64,000 bases of DNA from Membranipora membranacea (taxonomy: Eukaryota > Bryozoa > Gymnolaemata > Cheilostomatida > Membraniporidae): NCBI GenBank assembly GCA_914767715.1, contig OU612072.1, forward strand, positions 17,980,001 to 18,044,000. Direction: 5' to 3'. The translations under genes and the position numbers were made by a program. This document shows, piece after piece, positions 31,701 to 41,251 of this stretch; within the stretch, counting starts at the first letter, position 1, and every line of letters begins with the position of its first letter. The notes under the pieces were generated by a model that had not been told where the DNA came from, searched no databases, and saw nothing but the letters and a program-made list of their open reading frames with translations.

Positions 31701-34700
31701 AATCTGTCTTTTTGTGATCCCGGATGTGAGTTTGTTTCCATTCTTATATTACACAGAGAGACCAGGCCCTTTATAATACAGAACACAGCTTGTAACGCCA
31801 CAGAACACACAGACAGATGTTTTACTGTAATGTGGGATTGGTTAGATGTACAGTATAATATCACACAGGTGGCCTTCTATGATATATTCCATGAGGTGAG
31901 TTTGTAAAAGCTTCAGGCTCATCCTAGGCAGGCTTAAAGGGCAACCAAGGTTTCGCAGCAATGCATTAATGGGTAGCAAATAATGTGCTGGGCAGCATCA
32001 GCTTTGTGCATTACGCGATGCAAAACTCAAAGTAGTTGCTGACTCTAAGCTGGGTAACACTTCAGTTTAGGGGAGGTTCCAAGACTTTGCTGTAATAATT
32101 ATAGAGCACAGGCTAAATAATAACAGGAACAGGAAACTGCTATGTGGTATTCTCTTTTAGCTGAGTTTGAGTACTTGATGGAAGAAATGTTTCACAAGAA
32201 TTCTGGCTGAATGATCATCCGAATTATATTTTGTCTTTTTCCCCATGCAGAAGGTGCAATCTGCTATTAATCAATGGCCACCAATGAGAAGTTGTTTGAA
32301 ATCTTGGTTGCCCTTTAAAGACCTAGTTTGAGTTTGTATCACATCTTATTCTCCATATTTTATTCTATCATGTGAGCGAATTCGAGCTTTAGAATCCAAA
32401 TATTGAGGAACTTCCAAGGTGACGGCAGTCTATCAGCAGTAAGAATCAGCCAGCAATCCCAATTAGGGGTGGAACGACCTCTTGAGGTTGGAGTTGAATT
32501 TCGGATATTTGACCTCGGATCCAACCACAAACCGGGTCGGATATGTGTTATGTCTGATCCGAGATGATACGTTTTTAATCAACACTTACTTAGCAATAGC
32601 ATCATTTATCTCACTGAAAATGACGAGGGGGAAGTATGATAGTCATTAATTTGTAGTTCAGATAAGATAATTGAGTTTGGCTGAAAGCACTCAGTGGTGA
32701 TCAGAAGGCATTCAATACCTGTCTCATTTTTATAGCTATCTATATCGTTGCTGATTAAATTTGATGGATGTGTTTTTTTTCTGCTGAAATTGATAAAAGC
32801 ATCTTTACTCAGATCGTTGTGACATAAGACATAATTATTTGTCCAATGATGTTCCTTGTAACAAAATGTCTAGTTTGATGAACTAAGTAATCATCCTCTT
32901 CTGCTTTTTCAAAGTAGGAAGACAATTCCTATCTCTAATCACAACAGAGATTTGGGACATAGGAGCAGGGAGTTTATTCAAACTCAGTGATTTTTAACAT
33001 CGGGGTTTGATTGATCCTGGCAAATTCTCGTTGTCAAGAGATCTTAGCACTCATTAAATGATCTTTTCAAATAATCTGTTTGTGTGATCCTTGCGCTGTT
33101 TGAGTGATAAGTTGCTCCTGTAAAGAATTATATCCAAGCTGATAGGTGCAAATCTAAACTAGGGTAATGGTTCAGGGAAGAGATTGTTGATGGAGTTTAT
33201 CCATGTATTCAATGACCTTAATTGTATATTATGGTGCTAAAGAAGAGCTGCTGTGACTGGTAAATTTTGCGCATTTACGCGTTATCCGGGTCCGGATCCG
33301 ATCCGAGGTTGGATTTATAGACCGATCCGATATCCGATCCGAGGTTGCCCAACCCTGATCCGTTCCACCCCTAATCCCAATGGTACGTCACAACCATTGT
33401 ACTTATTACGGTACACTAATAAATAGGTTGATGATCAAAATGTCCAGGGACGTAACGGTCTCGAACCCAGGTCCAATTAACCTTGCAGGCAACCCCGCTA
33501 CAAATGAGCTATATTGTCTACAGGCTCATAGAGCTGGGCCTAGTGGTGCGATGGTAGCGTCGTTGCCTGCCTGAATTTTGAATATCATCTTATCTGTGTG
33601 ATTAATAGTGTAATAACTTATAATAAGTATGATGGTTGTGACATCCCATTGGGTAAACATCCGCTTATTCCCAATGCCGACTGAAGGCAATCACCCTGGA
33701 AGTTTGAGAGGCCATAACTTCCTCAACATTTGGATTCTAAAGCTGGAATTCGCTCACATGATAGAATAAAATATGGAGAATAAGATGTGATACAAAATAG
33801 CAGCCTCAAACTAAGTCTTTAAAGTGGTAAAAATTATGGCTCTTCACTTTCCATTAACTTGAGAGCTAAGAGGGGTTAAAGGGCAACCAGGGTTTCAAAC
33901 AAGCTCTCATCGATTGATAGCAGATTGCACCTTATGCATAGGGAGAAAGACCAAATCTAAATCGGATGATTATTCAGTTGGAATTATTCTTAAACATTTC
34001 ATCCATCAGGTGCTGAAATGCTGCTCAAACTCAACTCACATGGAACCACACAGAGCAGTTTCCTGTTCCTGTTATATTTAGCATGTGCTCTATCGCTATT
34101 ACAGCAATGTCTTTGAACCTCCCCTAAGCTGAAGTATAATTCAGCTAAGAGTCAGATGCTGCATAGCGCATTCTTTGCTACCCATTTATTCACAGCAGAC
34201 TTAAATGGTGATATTTTTATAGCTAGCTGGCATCAAATTTTTCTGACCCTTTTGCTTTTGCTATTTTTTCATGAAAAGCACTGCCACCATGATGCAGAAA
34301 TACCCATGTGTCAACACTATCATGCACTCCTTATATCAGCTGCTTGCATGCCGCATCATTTGCATGAAGACTTAATGTCTTGAAGGTAAAGTCAGCATGT
34401 CTATTTATTGACAGGGTATGATGGACGTGGTTATCAACGCACAGCATGATGGCTACACACAGCTCCATATACTACAGAATAACATCGCCAAACAATCCTG
34501 CTTCCTCTCTGTTAAAGGTCAGTGTGCTTACTGCTTACAAACATCTCATTACCATAAAATCTATTCTCTTACAACTTGCTTAGATGACAAGTTTGGTAAT
34601 CTCTATTCGAAAGAGCTCCAGCTTTTGGACTCCACCAACCTGTTGATTGAGAAGATGGTTAAATAACAAGATAAATTAATCACATGGTGTCCTATTAATA

Positions 34701-37652
34701 ACTCTGCAGTTACCTGGTCAACCCCTAGATCATTTTTGATTGTACATTGATCATTTTGATCCAAAGTCGCTGTCTTTTAAGTCGCTCCCAGTGTACAAGT
34801 AAACCACGGAAAGCTCGAGGGGGAGCAACTCTAAATGCAAGCAAAGTTGATGGTACATTTATTGTCAGAACTTGTACATTTATTTATGAGTGCTTGATCT
34901 AATCAACAACTTACACACCGTATATGAGTTTGATGAAGTTGTATAATTTGCTGATGACCTGCAGGTCAAATTGTATCTGATGGTGTGGCGCTGCTAGTGC
35001 TTCTACTGATACTGAAGCTGCAGGGGTAATTATGCCTGTTGTACACATGTGAGACATTTTGGAGTTAAGTTTCGAGTTCATGAATCCCATTGCGAACCAC
35101 ATATACATATACAATGTTAACTGCTGGTCTGCTTGATATTTTAGTTGGTAGCGGATTATGTGGCACCGATGATGATACTTGCAGTACAGTAAGTTAATGC
35201 ACTATGTAGTTTATGCTTTTTAACTTGGCTGGAGGTGGCCTTCCATTGTTTGACCATTGATTGCCAAGCAGTTGTGGCAAAGATGAAAAACTTGAGCTAT
35301 GCTCAATTCTATTTGTCACATTGATGATATATATTTGTCACGCAATTGAATTCACCAGTTGATGTGTTGAGAAGGAACTCAATAGCAAAAATACCACATA
35401 GACCAGGTGACAGCTCCCCAAAACTTTATGCTCACACCCCTGTTTCCGTGTTGCTCAGGAGCATCATCTGGTTTAGTACTGGCAAGTCTACTAGCAAGTT
35501 ACTCCCTATCAATGTAGAGGCACTTGTGGCACTTAATATCCTCTCTGTCCATGGAACTCAGCTACAACTTTACAACACTTTCACACTGATTATCATTATC
35601 TCTGATCGTTAGAGCCAATTTTGTAAGAGTACCGTATATGTAGGATTGTCACACCAGATTCCTTGTGATAGTACTCATGCTAAGTGAATTAGTTCACTCC
35701 GTTTTGATAAGAATACATGCAATTATCACATCATCAGAGTGTAACACATCTTCGGTTTATTTATCGCAGCCCTACTCTAACATAGTCGGCCCAACAGTAA
35801 GATATAACTCTACGCACCCTGATGGATCCTTAGCCAATGGAGTCGCTACACAGCTAACTCAATCGACCAATCAGGCTCTACAGATACCGTATATACAGTT
35901 TGGTCTGGGCAGTACTCCTAACTTTATAGACGTACTTACCGTGGGAGTCGCAAGGCAAAAAGGTAAGTAACGAGTTATTAAACTATCTTATACGCAGAAT
36001 AGTTTGCTCATAAATCTGTTTTGTGTGGCCAAAAGCCAAATAAAGTTGATGAAAGGCATGCGATAGTGTAGAACACAGTTTTTTTATTTGTCAGACTATA
36101 TGAACGAAGAATATCTTGTTGTTCCTACATTCTATTATGTAAGGCACGAATAAAGCACCATCATGTCTGCTTAACCGGAATAGGTTCGATCAAGTATAAT
36201 TTGAATCACTAGAAGAGGGTCCATTAAATTGGAGTTTGGAATCAGGCAAATATTATTGATACTAGTCATACTTCTATAAGTAAAGCCTTTGTTCTGTAGA
36301 TCAGTCCAGATGGAGTGAGACATGGAAAACTATAGTACCTAACTCACATCTAGTTATAGTACCTCGACCTCCCGATAAACCTGAACAGTAAGTCTATTAT
36401 TATATCATCACAAATTTGAAGAGCTAAATGATTCAGTGTGACAACTCAAAACAAATTTTGTTGAGTTAACGTTTTACATAGTCCTTGATTTCCCTGTCCA
36501 CTTGTTTCAATATTTTGTAATACTAACAATTACTACCAAAAACCGTTATGCTCAACTTTTAAGAGTAATCTCTACATACATGTGGTATGAGCTGTTGCTT
36601 CGTTGCAAACGACACCAGGAGTTGGTTGGAATCCAATGTAGCTTACTGCAGGAAAATCCTGAATTCAGGTAGACATCATTGTACATGACCAAAGATCTCT
36701 TCCAAATCATGCAAGATTTGAGACAATGGCTATGGACCAGAAATCAGTCGTGCCAGAACCCATGAAATGAGAATCAATACTTTTACAGCGTGGTCATAAG
36801 TAGCATCCATATGGGTTATATTAGCAGGGTATGTAAAAATTATGATAGGAGTCTATATTTTGCTATTACTACCTGTATCACTTTATAAAATTATAAATGA
36901 ATAACATGGGATATATTCTATGTTTAGATGGTTGATGCACCTGTATGTCACACCCAGCCATCTTGTTTTGATTACCGGCGCAGTCATATTGGGATTAGTC
37001 GGACTTATAGCAATCATTATAGCAATTCTGCATCTCAAAGAGAAGGTATGTTGTTTGTCTCAGTGACCATCTTATTGCAACTTTTAAGGGGGGCGGAGGG
37101 GAATAATTGCTATCATTCACAACAGCGTTGAACTCCAGCTAGTTTGTGACTTGCGTTTGTTTCCTCTTTTTATTTAGAGAAAGGGGAAACCTCAAATATA
37201 TTTAACTGATATAGATTTTTCATAATTTTAAAAAGGCAAAGTTAAAATCTCACATATTAACCCTGTTGGAGTTTTTGTAAACACATCATTGGGTGTGGTC
37301 ATTGATCTAACTATTAACTAGATAAATGCAGTATAAATGTTACTCTTGAGACTGGCGTTTGCTGATGTGTCCAATGGAGGGCATTGAATGAGTTGCCGTG
37401 GCCGAGATATGAACCTAGGCCTCTTCTTTGATGCTATCCGTTCATCTGAGCTGCTGCCATTGCCCAAAGAGAATGTTAACGGAAGCTGAACTAATACTAT
37501 TCCAGTGGTTCGATAACCTCTAAAATCGATGTGGTGTCAACATATGGAACCGTAGTGATTGATTAATTTCATTTTCTCTTCTTTTTTTGCAGCATCAAGA
37601 TAAACAGACAAAGCTGCAGGAGGCTCACCGATTCCACTTTAACGCTATGTGA
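25719..37652 (+). CDS. ITFG1: ITFG1/LINKIN (T-cell immunomodulatory protein homologue), 15 exons, 594 aa
   Basis: The exons are 25719-25902, 26381-26645, 26997-27074, 27635-27738, 28063-28109, 28577-28673, 30042-30151, 31000-31154, 31757-31895, 34415-34517, 35145-35188, 35770-35962, 36300-36387, 36928-37045 and 37593-37652. All joins keep phase and total 1785 bases (594 aa; human 612). ITFG1 is a type I membrane protein with an FG-GAP/integrin-alpha-like beta-propeller ectodomain, implicated in cell adhesion. Visible features are a signal peptide (residues 1-20), Asp-rich calcium-loop repeats (DLDADKSTDLL, DFDGDLRTDLL, DYDGDMRPDIL, DLNADLAADIV, DVDNDGYIDIL), the FGLGSTPNFID segment, one membrane helix in exon 14 (LITGAVILGLVGLIAIIIAI), and the conserved cytoplasmic end EAHRFHFNAM (human EAHRFHFDAM). 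Introns 3, 6 and 9 are loaded with MITEs. Confidence 0.95.
27201..27420. mobile_element. MITE family C, copy 1
   Basis: 220 bases with long inverted termini starting AGAC(A/T)ACCCAAAGACCAATG and running about 65 bases (through CAGGCAGTTACTTATGAT). No ORF. The second copy is at 50267-50463. It lies in ITFG1 intron 3. Confidence 0.8.
28380..28535 (-). repeat. tRNA(Leu/Ser)-like SINE
   Basis: The minus strand has an A-box-like TTACGCAATCGGTTAGCGAG, a long variable-arm spacing, and a strong B box GTGGGTTCGAGTCCCAC. It is followed by a tail (TTGACTGTTCCAGCCCCCAG) whose relatives occur near 29590-29640 and 30555-30595. The acceptor stem does not pair fully and a tail is present, so this is a SINE, not a functional tRNA. 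It sits in ITFG1 intron 5, 40 bases before exon 6. Confidence 0.7.
28824..29215. mobile_element. MITE family A, copy 2 (reverse orientation)
   Basis: TTAA at 28824-28827 then AAAGGGCAACC; the right end is mutated (GCCCTTTCAGG). Reverse relative to copy 1. It holds an expanded CCTGTT hexamer run at about 28996-29026 (five units versus two in sister copies). In ITFG1 intron 6. Confidence 0.8.
29663..29756. repeat. 94-bp near-perfect palindrome with TTAA near both ends
   Basis: Centred between 29709 and 29710 (ATCATGAT). Checking base by base outward, 46 of 47 pairs match (the only mismatch is 29671/29748). TTAA lies at 29666-29669 and 29750-29753. No spacer. In ITFG1 intron 6. It could be a foldback element of a TTAA-targeting transposon. 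Confidence 0.9.
30190..30305 (+). repeat. SINE tail fragment (relative of 40382-40560)
   Basis: The stretch GGCTCAATTGATAGCCCAAG, CTCCGACCTGACCCGGCCTG, AGAGCAACTTGG and GGATATGGCGGCC parallels the tail of the tRNA-derived SINE at 40382. The tRNA-like head is missing here. In ITFG1 intron 7. Confidence 0.6.
31176..31403. mobile_element. MITE family B, copy 2
   Basis: Starts CCACACTGATATC and ends ATCAGTGTG, with the family internal block CTCTGATCGTTAG. It begins 22 bases after the ITFG1 exon 8 end. Confidence 0.75.
31934..32318. mobile_element. MITE family A, copy 3
   Basis: TTAA at 31934-31937 and 32315-32318, same orientation and nearly identical to copy 1. Its right TTAA is shared with the left end of the next TTAA element (32319-33818). 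In ITFG1 intron 9. Confidence 0.85.
32464..33373. mobile_element. Non-autonomous hAT-type element with 8-bp target duplication
   Basis: Terminal inverted repeats TAGGGGTGGAACG / CGTTCCACCCCTA. Exact 8-base target duplications ATCCCAAT lie at 32456-32463 and 33374-33381. Subterminal repeats of GATCCGA / CCGAGGTTGG type occur at both ends. Eight-base duplication and TAGGGGTG ends are typical of hAT. No transposase ORF; 910 bases. Confidence 0.9.
33450..33580 (-). repeat. tRNA-like SINE inside element F
   Basis: Minus strand TAGCTCATTTGTAGCGGGG (A box) and CTGGGTTCGAGACC (B box) at tRNA spacing, next to a plus-strand CTAGTGGTGCGATGGTAGCG that is also A-box-like. Diverged. Confidence 0.5.
33876..34203. 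mobile_element. MITE family A, copy 4 (reverse, right end decayed)
   Basis: TTAA at 33876-33879 then AAAGGGCAACCAGGGTTTC. The internal sequence matches the family, but the far end after TACCCATTTATTCACAGCAG no longer shows the terminal repeat. In ITFG1 intron 9. Confidence 0.75.
34815..34860 (+). repeat. Fragment related to the 62224-62341 foldback
   Basis: GGGGGAGCAACTCTAAATGCAAGCAAAGTTGA parallels GGGGAGCAACTCTGAATGCAGGCAAACTGA of the foldback at 62224-62341. Only one arm is recognised here. Confidence 0.5.
35582..35742. mobile_element. MITE family B, copy 3 (internally deleted)
   Basis: Starts CACACTGATTATCATTATC and ends ATCATCAGAGTGT. About 50-70 bases shorter than sister copies. It ends 27 bases before ITFG1 exon 12. 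Confidence 0.65.
37385..37460 (-). repeat. Possible decayed tRNA-like SINE
   Basis: The minus strand has CAGCTCAGATGAACGGATAG and AGGTTCATATCTCGG at about tRNA spacing. No second copy in the window. Confidence 0.35.
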
Positions 37653-38014
37653 AGGTCAAACGAAGGTCATCACAACAATATTTTGGGATGCAATCTCAAT
37701 AATTTTATTTTGCTGAAACGATAATCGAGTCACAATAATTCTGTGAGAATATCCGGACAAGACCCTGATATGCAGCTAATACCTCAGAAAAGGGGTGTGT
37801 TAGCCTCGTTTTGAAACTTTAAAGGCAAATCCCAAAGTCAATCGTATTTATTATCCAGTGCCAATCATTTTAGCCCATCCCACCATTATATATCAGTTTG
37901 ATGCTGTCAGAGAAGCAAGGTGATAATTATGCTGGCACTATTTATATTGTAATTGTGCGGATTTACATAATGCTCTTTTTTGTTCTATAATTCTGTACAG
38001 ACCCGGTGTTTGAT

Positions 38015-38103
38015 GCCAAGAAGTGTCAGTACCTGACACCCCTGACCCACTAGCCCAGAAGTGTCAGTACCTGACACCCCTGAGCCACTAGCCAAGTAGT
38101 GTC
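38015..38103 (+). repeat. 38-bp tandem repeat with hairpin, in the ITFG1 3' UTR
   Basis: Two units (38015-38052, 38053-38090) and a partial third. Each unit contains GTGTCAGTACCTGACAC, a 7-bp stem with a 3-base loop. Between the ITFG1 stop and its poly(A) signal. Confidence 0.9.
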
Positions 38104-38158
38104 TCATAGTGTCTAATCTACAGCTGTCATATGAGCTGATTGTAAGCAGGACAATATC

Positions 38159-38164
38159 AATAAA
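38159..38164 (+). terminator. Poly(A) signal of ITFG1
   Basis: AATAAA about 510 bases after the ITFG1 stop codon; the first canonical hexamer on this strand downstream of the stop. Confidence 0.6.
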
Positions 38165-38344
38165 ATTAAGAAAAGTAAGAATTTACCATGACTGTATACG
38201 AGTTAGAAAAAGGTGAACCCTGTCACCATTAATAATCCCAAATGTTGGGCGATAATCAGTCCTCATTACATTAACATTTTTGCAAAATGATTTTATGAAG
38301 GTGCCATGTCTGGAACTTTCAACTAACTATCGCCATTGACCGTT

Positions 38345-40190
38345 TAGAACAATTAAACTGAGATCAGATCAACCAGGGTGGATGACAAATCATCTCGGCA
38401 ACCTAATAGCAAACAGAGATCGAGCCTTCAGAAAGGAAAAACTCTGTGGCGTAGCCTTAGATCTAAAGTGCAAAGGGCAGTGAGAGCGGCTAAACGAGAC
38501 TATGTCCTAAAACCTCTTAACAGCCAGCATGGTGGAACACGCTCAACTCCATCACCAAACCTCAAAAGCCCCCCTAACATAGATGGTCTGCCTATGTTAC
38601 CTCAGGTCTTCTGTGATAGACCAAATGCGTATTATGCTAGTGTTGGAGATGATTACATTGACAGCCCTGATCAATCCACACCCACCAGCAAATGCTACTG
38701 CACTTGACCCTCTGAGCCTTGGTGAGATAAAATTATTATTAAATAGACTAACCACCAATAAAACCACATCCTCATAGGATTTTCCGACAGGGTGTCAGCT
38801 GATGGCTATGAGGATGTATGCGTGCCACTATAAAATATAATAAACACAATGATGACATCAATGGAGTTCCCGCGAAAGTGGAAACGGCGCAGATCAAGCC
38901 TATTCCTAAAATCTCTGCACCACCCCAAATGAAAAATTACCGACCTATCTCACTACTGTTTCACTCGGGCAAACTGTCAAGAATAAATTGTAAATAAAAT
39001 GAAGAGTAAGCTGACAGAGATAGTATATATAAATCAATACGCCTACCAACCAAACATCGGTACTGTTGACTCGCTGATACAACTCTTGGACGACTTCAGC
39101 GAGGACCTAGATAGAACTAGCACTATGTTCATCCAGCTGGTAGGTGTTGACTTCTCAAAGGCCTACGACCGGCTACAACCAAACCTACTAGTCGACAAAA
39201 TGAGGGGACATTGCTTCAATGAGAATATAACGACGCTGGTAGCTGACTTCCTATCTTATCATCTTCAATCATCCCATCAAATGTTGGTGCACCACAGGGT
39301 ACAAAATCAGGGTCGAAACTATGGCTTGTTTCTCATGATGACGCTGATCACACTTCTTTTTACACTGCTGTATCAAACACCATGCCGACTCAAGTGCAAT
39401 TTTGCCCATAATAGAAGCTACACAAAAGTAGGCTGAGGCAAACTCTATGCTTCTAAATACAAATAAGACAGTTATTATGAATGTTTCTTTGTCAACCCGT
39501 CGTAACTTTTCAGAGGCGGTTCGGATTGAATGCACATCTTTGCAGCAACAATCATTCGTTGAATTTATAGGAGGTAATGTTGATCCGAAGCAAAATTTTA
39601 ACAAGCACATTGAATGCCTGATATCTAAATGTAATATTCACCTGTTTTCAATAAGTAAACTGAAATTACATGGTTTAAATGTTGAAGGTCTGAAATTTTT
39701 TACACAACAAACATTCAATCCATCATGTGCTATGCCATTCCAGCATTTTTATTTTTTTTTTGTCTGACAAAAACAAATCAAGGCTTTAAAGCATACTAAA
39801 AGCAGTAGCGAGAGTTATCCTACCAGATCCAGCTATGAGGAACGCTGTTTAGCTTAACTTGTAACTTACAAACCTAAATGATTTTATGTTTACAATCTGT
39901 GCTAATCATTTTAGTAATATTTTAAGAAATGAGTCTCATCCTCTGTACAATCGTATAATTTTTGACACCAATCCAAGAGTATCCTCATGTAATGCCTATA
40001 AATTCATGCCTAGACGCTGCCGTACCACTAAACACCAGTGCAGGTTTTTTTATCATTTAATGACTTTTTACAACAATTTCATGTACAACTGAGTTACAAT
40101 GAGAGATGTCACTTACATACATTTCTTTAAAATCCTCATCATAATATTGTATGTAAACAATACAAATAAATCAAGATAAGAAACCGTCAC
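38345..40190 (+). pseudogene. Decayed CR1-like LINE with reverse transcriptase remnants
   Basis: Plus-strand blocks across frameshifts are: LWRSLRSKVQRAVRAAKRDY (near 38440), IKPIPKISAPPQMKNYRPIS (38896), the motif A region AYQPNIGTVDSLIQLLDD and VGVDFSKAYDRLQPNLL (39050-39190), NVGAPQGTKSG (39282), and a C-terminal RRCRTTKHQCRFFY (40010). This is the normal order of a CR1/L2-type non-LTR retrotransposon second ORF ending in a short AT-rich tail near 40170. Stops and frameshifts break every domain. It sits just 3' of ITFG1, in the same orientation, and is unlike the LINE at 22.6 kb in wording (FSKAYDR versus FSSAFNT). Confidence 0.85.
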
Positions 40191-40381
40191 TTCAAAATTG
40201 ATCCAGTCTGTTTGAGTTTAAAGTCCCCCCTACCAAGGAGCAATACTAATCCGTATCCCCAACCTCTACAATTCAGCAGATGAGTGACTCCCAGTGCAGG
40301 TAAATCTAATGAACTTCAATGAGAAACCAATCAACCTTCCCAGTTATTTAGGAAATCATAACACAAGCCAATATCCAATAG

Positions 40382-40560
40382 TAGGCTCACCTGGTTTGAG
40401 CGCCGTACCCTTAGCATGCAAATACTGAAGGTCGTGGGTTCAGATCCCACTGTAGTCCATTGTCTAGTGGGTTTGGTTGGCCCCAGGTGTACTCTGACCT
40501 ACCTGCATACAGAGAGCAACCTGGTGTAGATATTGCGGCCTCGCCACTAACGCACTTATT
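40382..40560 (+). repeat. tRNA-derived SINE with conserved tail
   Basis: TAGGCTCACCTGGTTTGAGC (A box) and GTGGGTTCAGATCCCAC (B box) are followed by a tail GGCCCCAGGTGTACTCTGAC ... AGAGAGCAACCTGG, related to 30190-30305. About 180 bases, just after the LINE, which may be its partner family (inference). Confidence 0.7.
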
Positions 40561-41184
40561 TTTTGTCGCCCATGCTTCGGGATGTGGCCTGTGATACGAC
40601 ACCAGATTTTAATCAACCATTGTTTAATCAACCAATATCCATCATTAGCAAAGGAACTGCTTTTATTAGAAAAATCCGGCATCTTCATATGATGTGATGA
40701 CAATAGATTCAAATTCATGCTTCTAAGTTTACATCAAGCTACAGGAGCTAAAAATCTACTATGTGAAAAAATTATAAAGTTTTTATATATTGCACATGAA
40801 TCACACAGGAGTAAAAATTACAACATTTTAAAGCAAATTGAATGATAAAATATTTGTTACTTTCCTATACAATTTAATAGTCAAGAAACGTCTAACTCAG
40901 ATAAGAATATCAGCAGTAGAGTGAGTCCATTTATACTTTGTATAGTGGAAAGAGGCTTTCCCCAAACTTGATGACAGTAAAAGATAAAAAGTTGTTTAGA
41001 TCAGAAAGAGATACATACATATATACAGAATGATTATACTGTCTTAAGATCAGTGGCATGATTGCTGATGAAGTCTGCTGTCTAGAGTTTAAACCGTTCA
41101 ATAAGAATACAACAATGTTGACTTTTGCTAAGCGAAGCACACATTGCATCACCGTCTAACTAAATATAAAAATGTTGATTCACT

Positions 41185-41190
41185 TTTATT
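41185..41190 (-). terminator. Poly(A) signal of the ARHGAP11A-like gene
   Basis: Minus-strand AATAAA 62 bases past the stop codon, implying a very short 3' UTR. An AATAAA inside the last coding exon (41270-41265) is less likely because it precedes the stop. Confidence 0.5.
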
Positions 41191-41251
41191 AAGTCTGCTC
41201 GACAAAAATAGTTGGGAGTTATCTTCACTTATGTGAGTTGTTTGGATTTAG

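Larger units (their letters stand above)
32319..33818. mobile_element. TTAA-flanked MITE family F, interrupted by a hAT-type insertion
   Basis: The left end AGACCTAGTTTGAG and the right end CTCAAACTAAGTCT are each bordered by TTAA (32315-32318, 33819-33822). Inverted termini of about 100 bases include TGTATCACATCTTATTCTCC and TCTATCATGTGAGCGAATTC. Removing the 910-base inner element and its 8-base duplication leaves about 580 bases. A tRNA-like SINE is also inside (33450-33580). Confidence 0.8.

Noticed and set aside
31563-31907. Separate 114-residue gene
   Set aside because: Only the second half (31757-31895) is coding, and it is ITFG1 exon 9; the first half is intron.
38378-39436. Intact reverse transcriptase gene
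   Set aside because: The domains are spread over several frames with stops and a missing central palm; it is a dead LINE copy.
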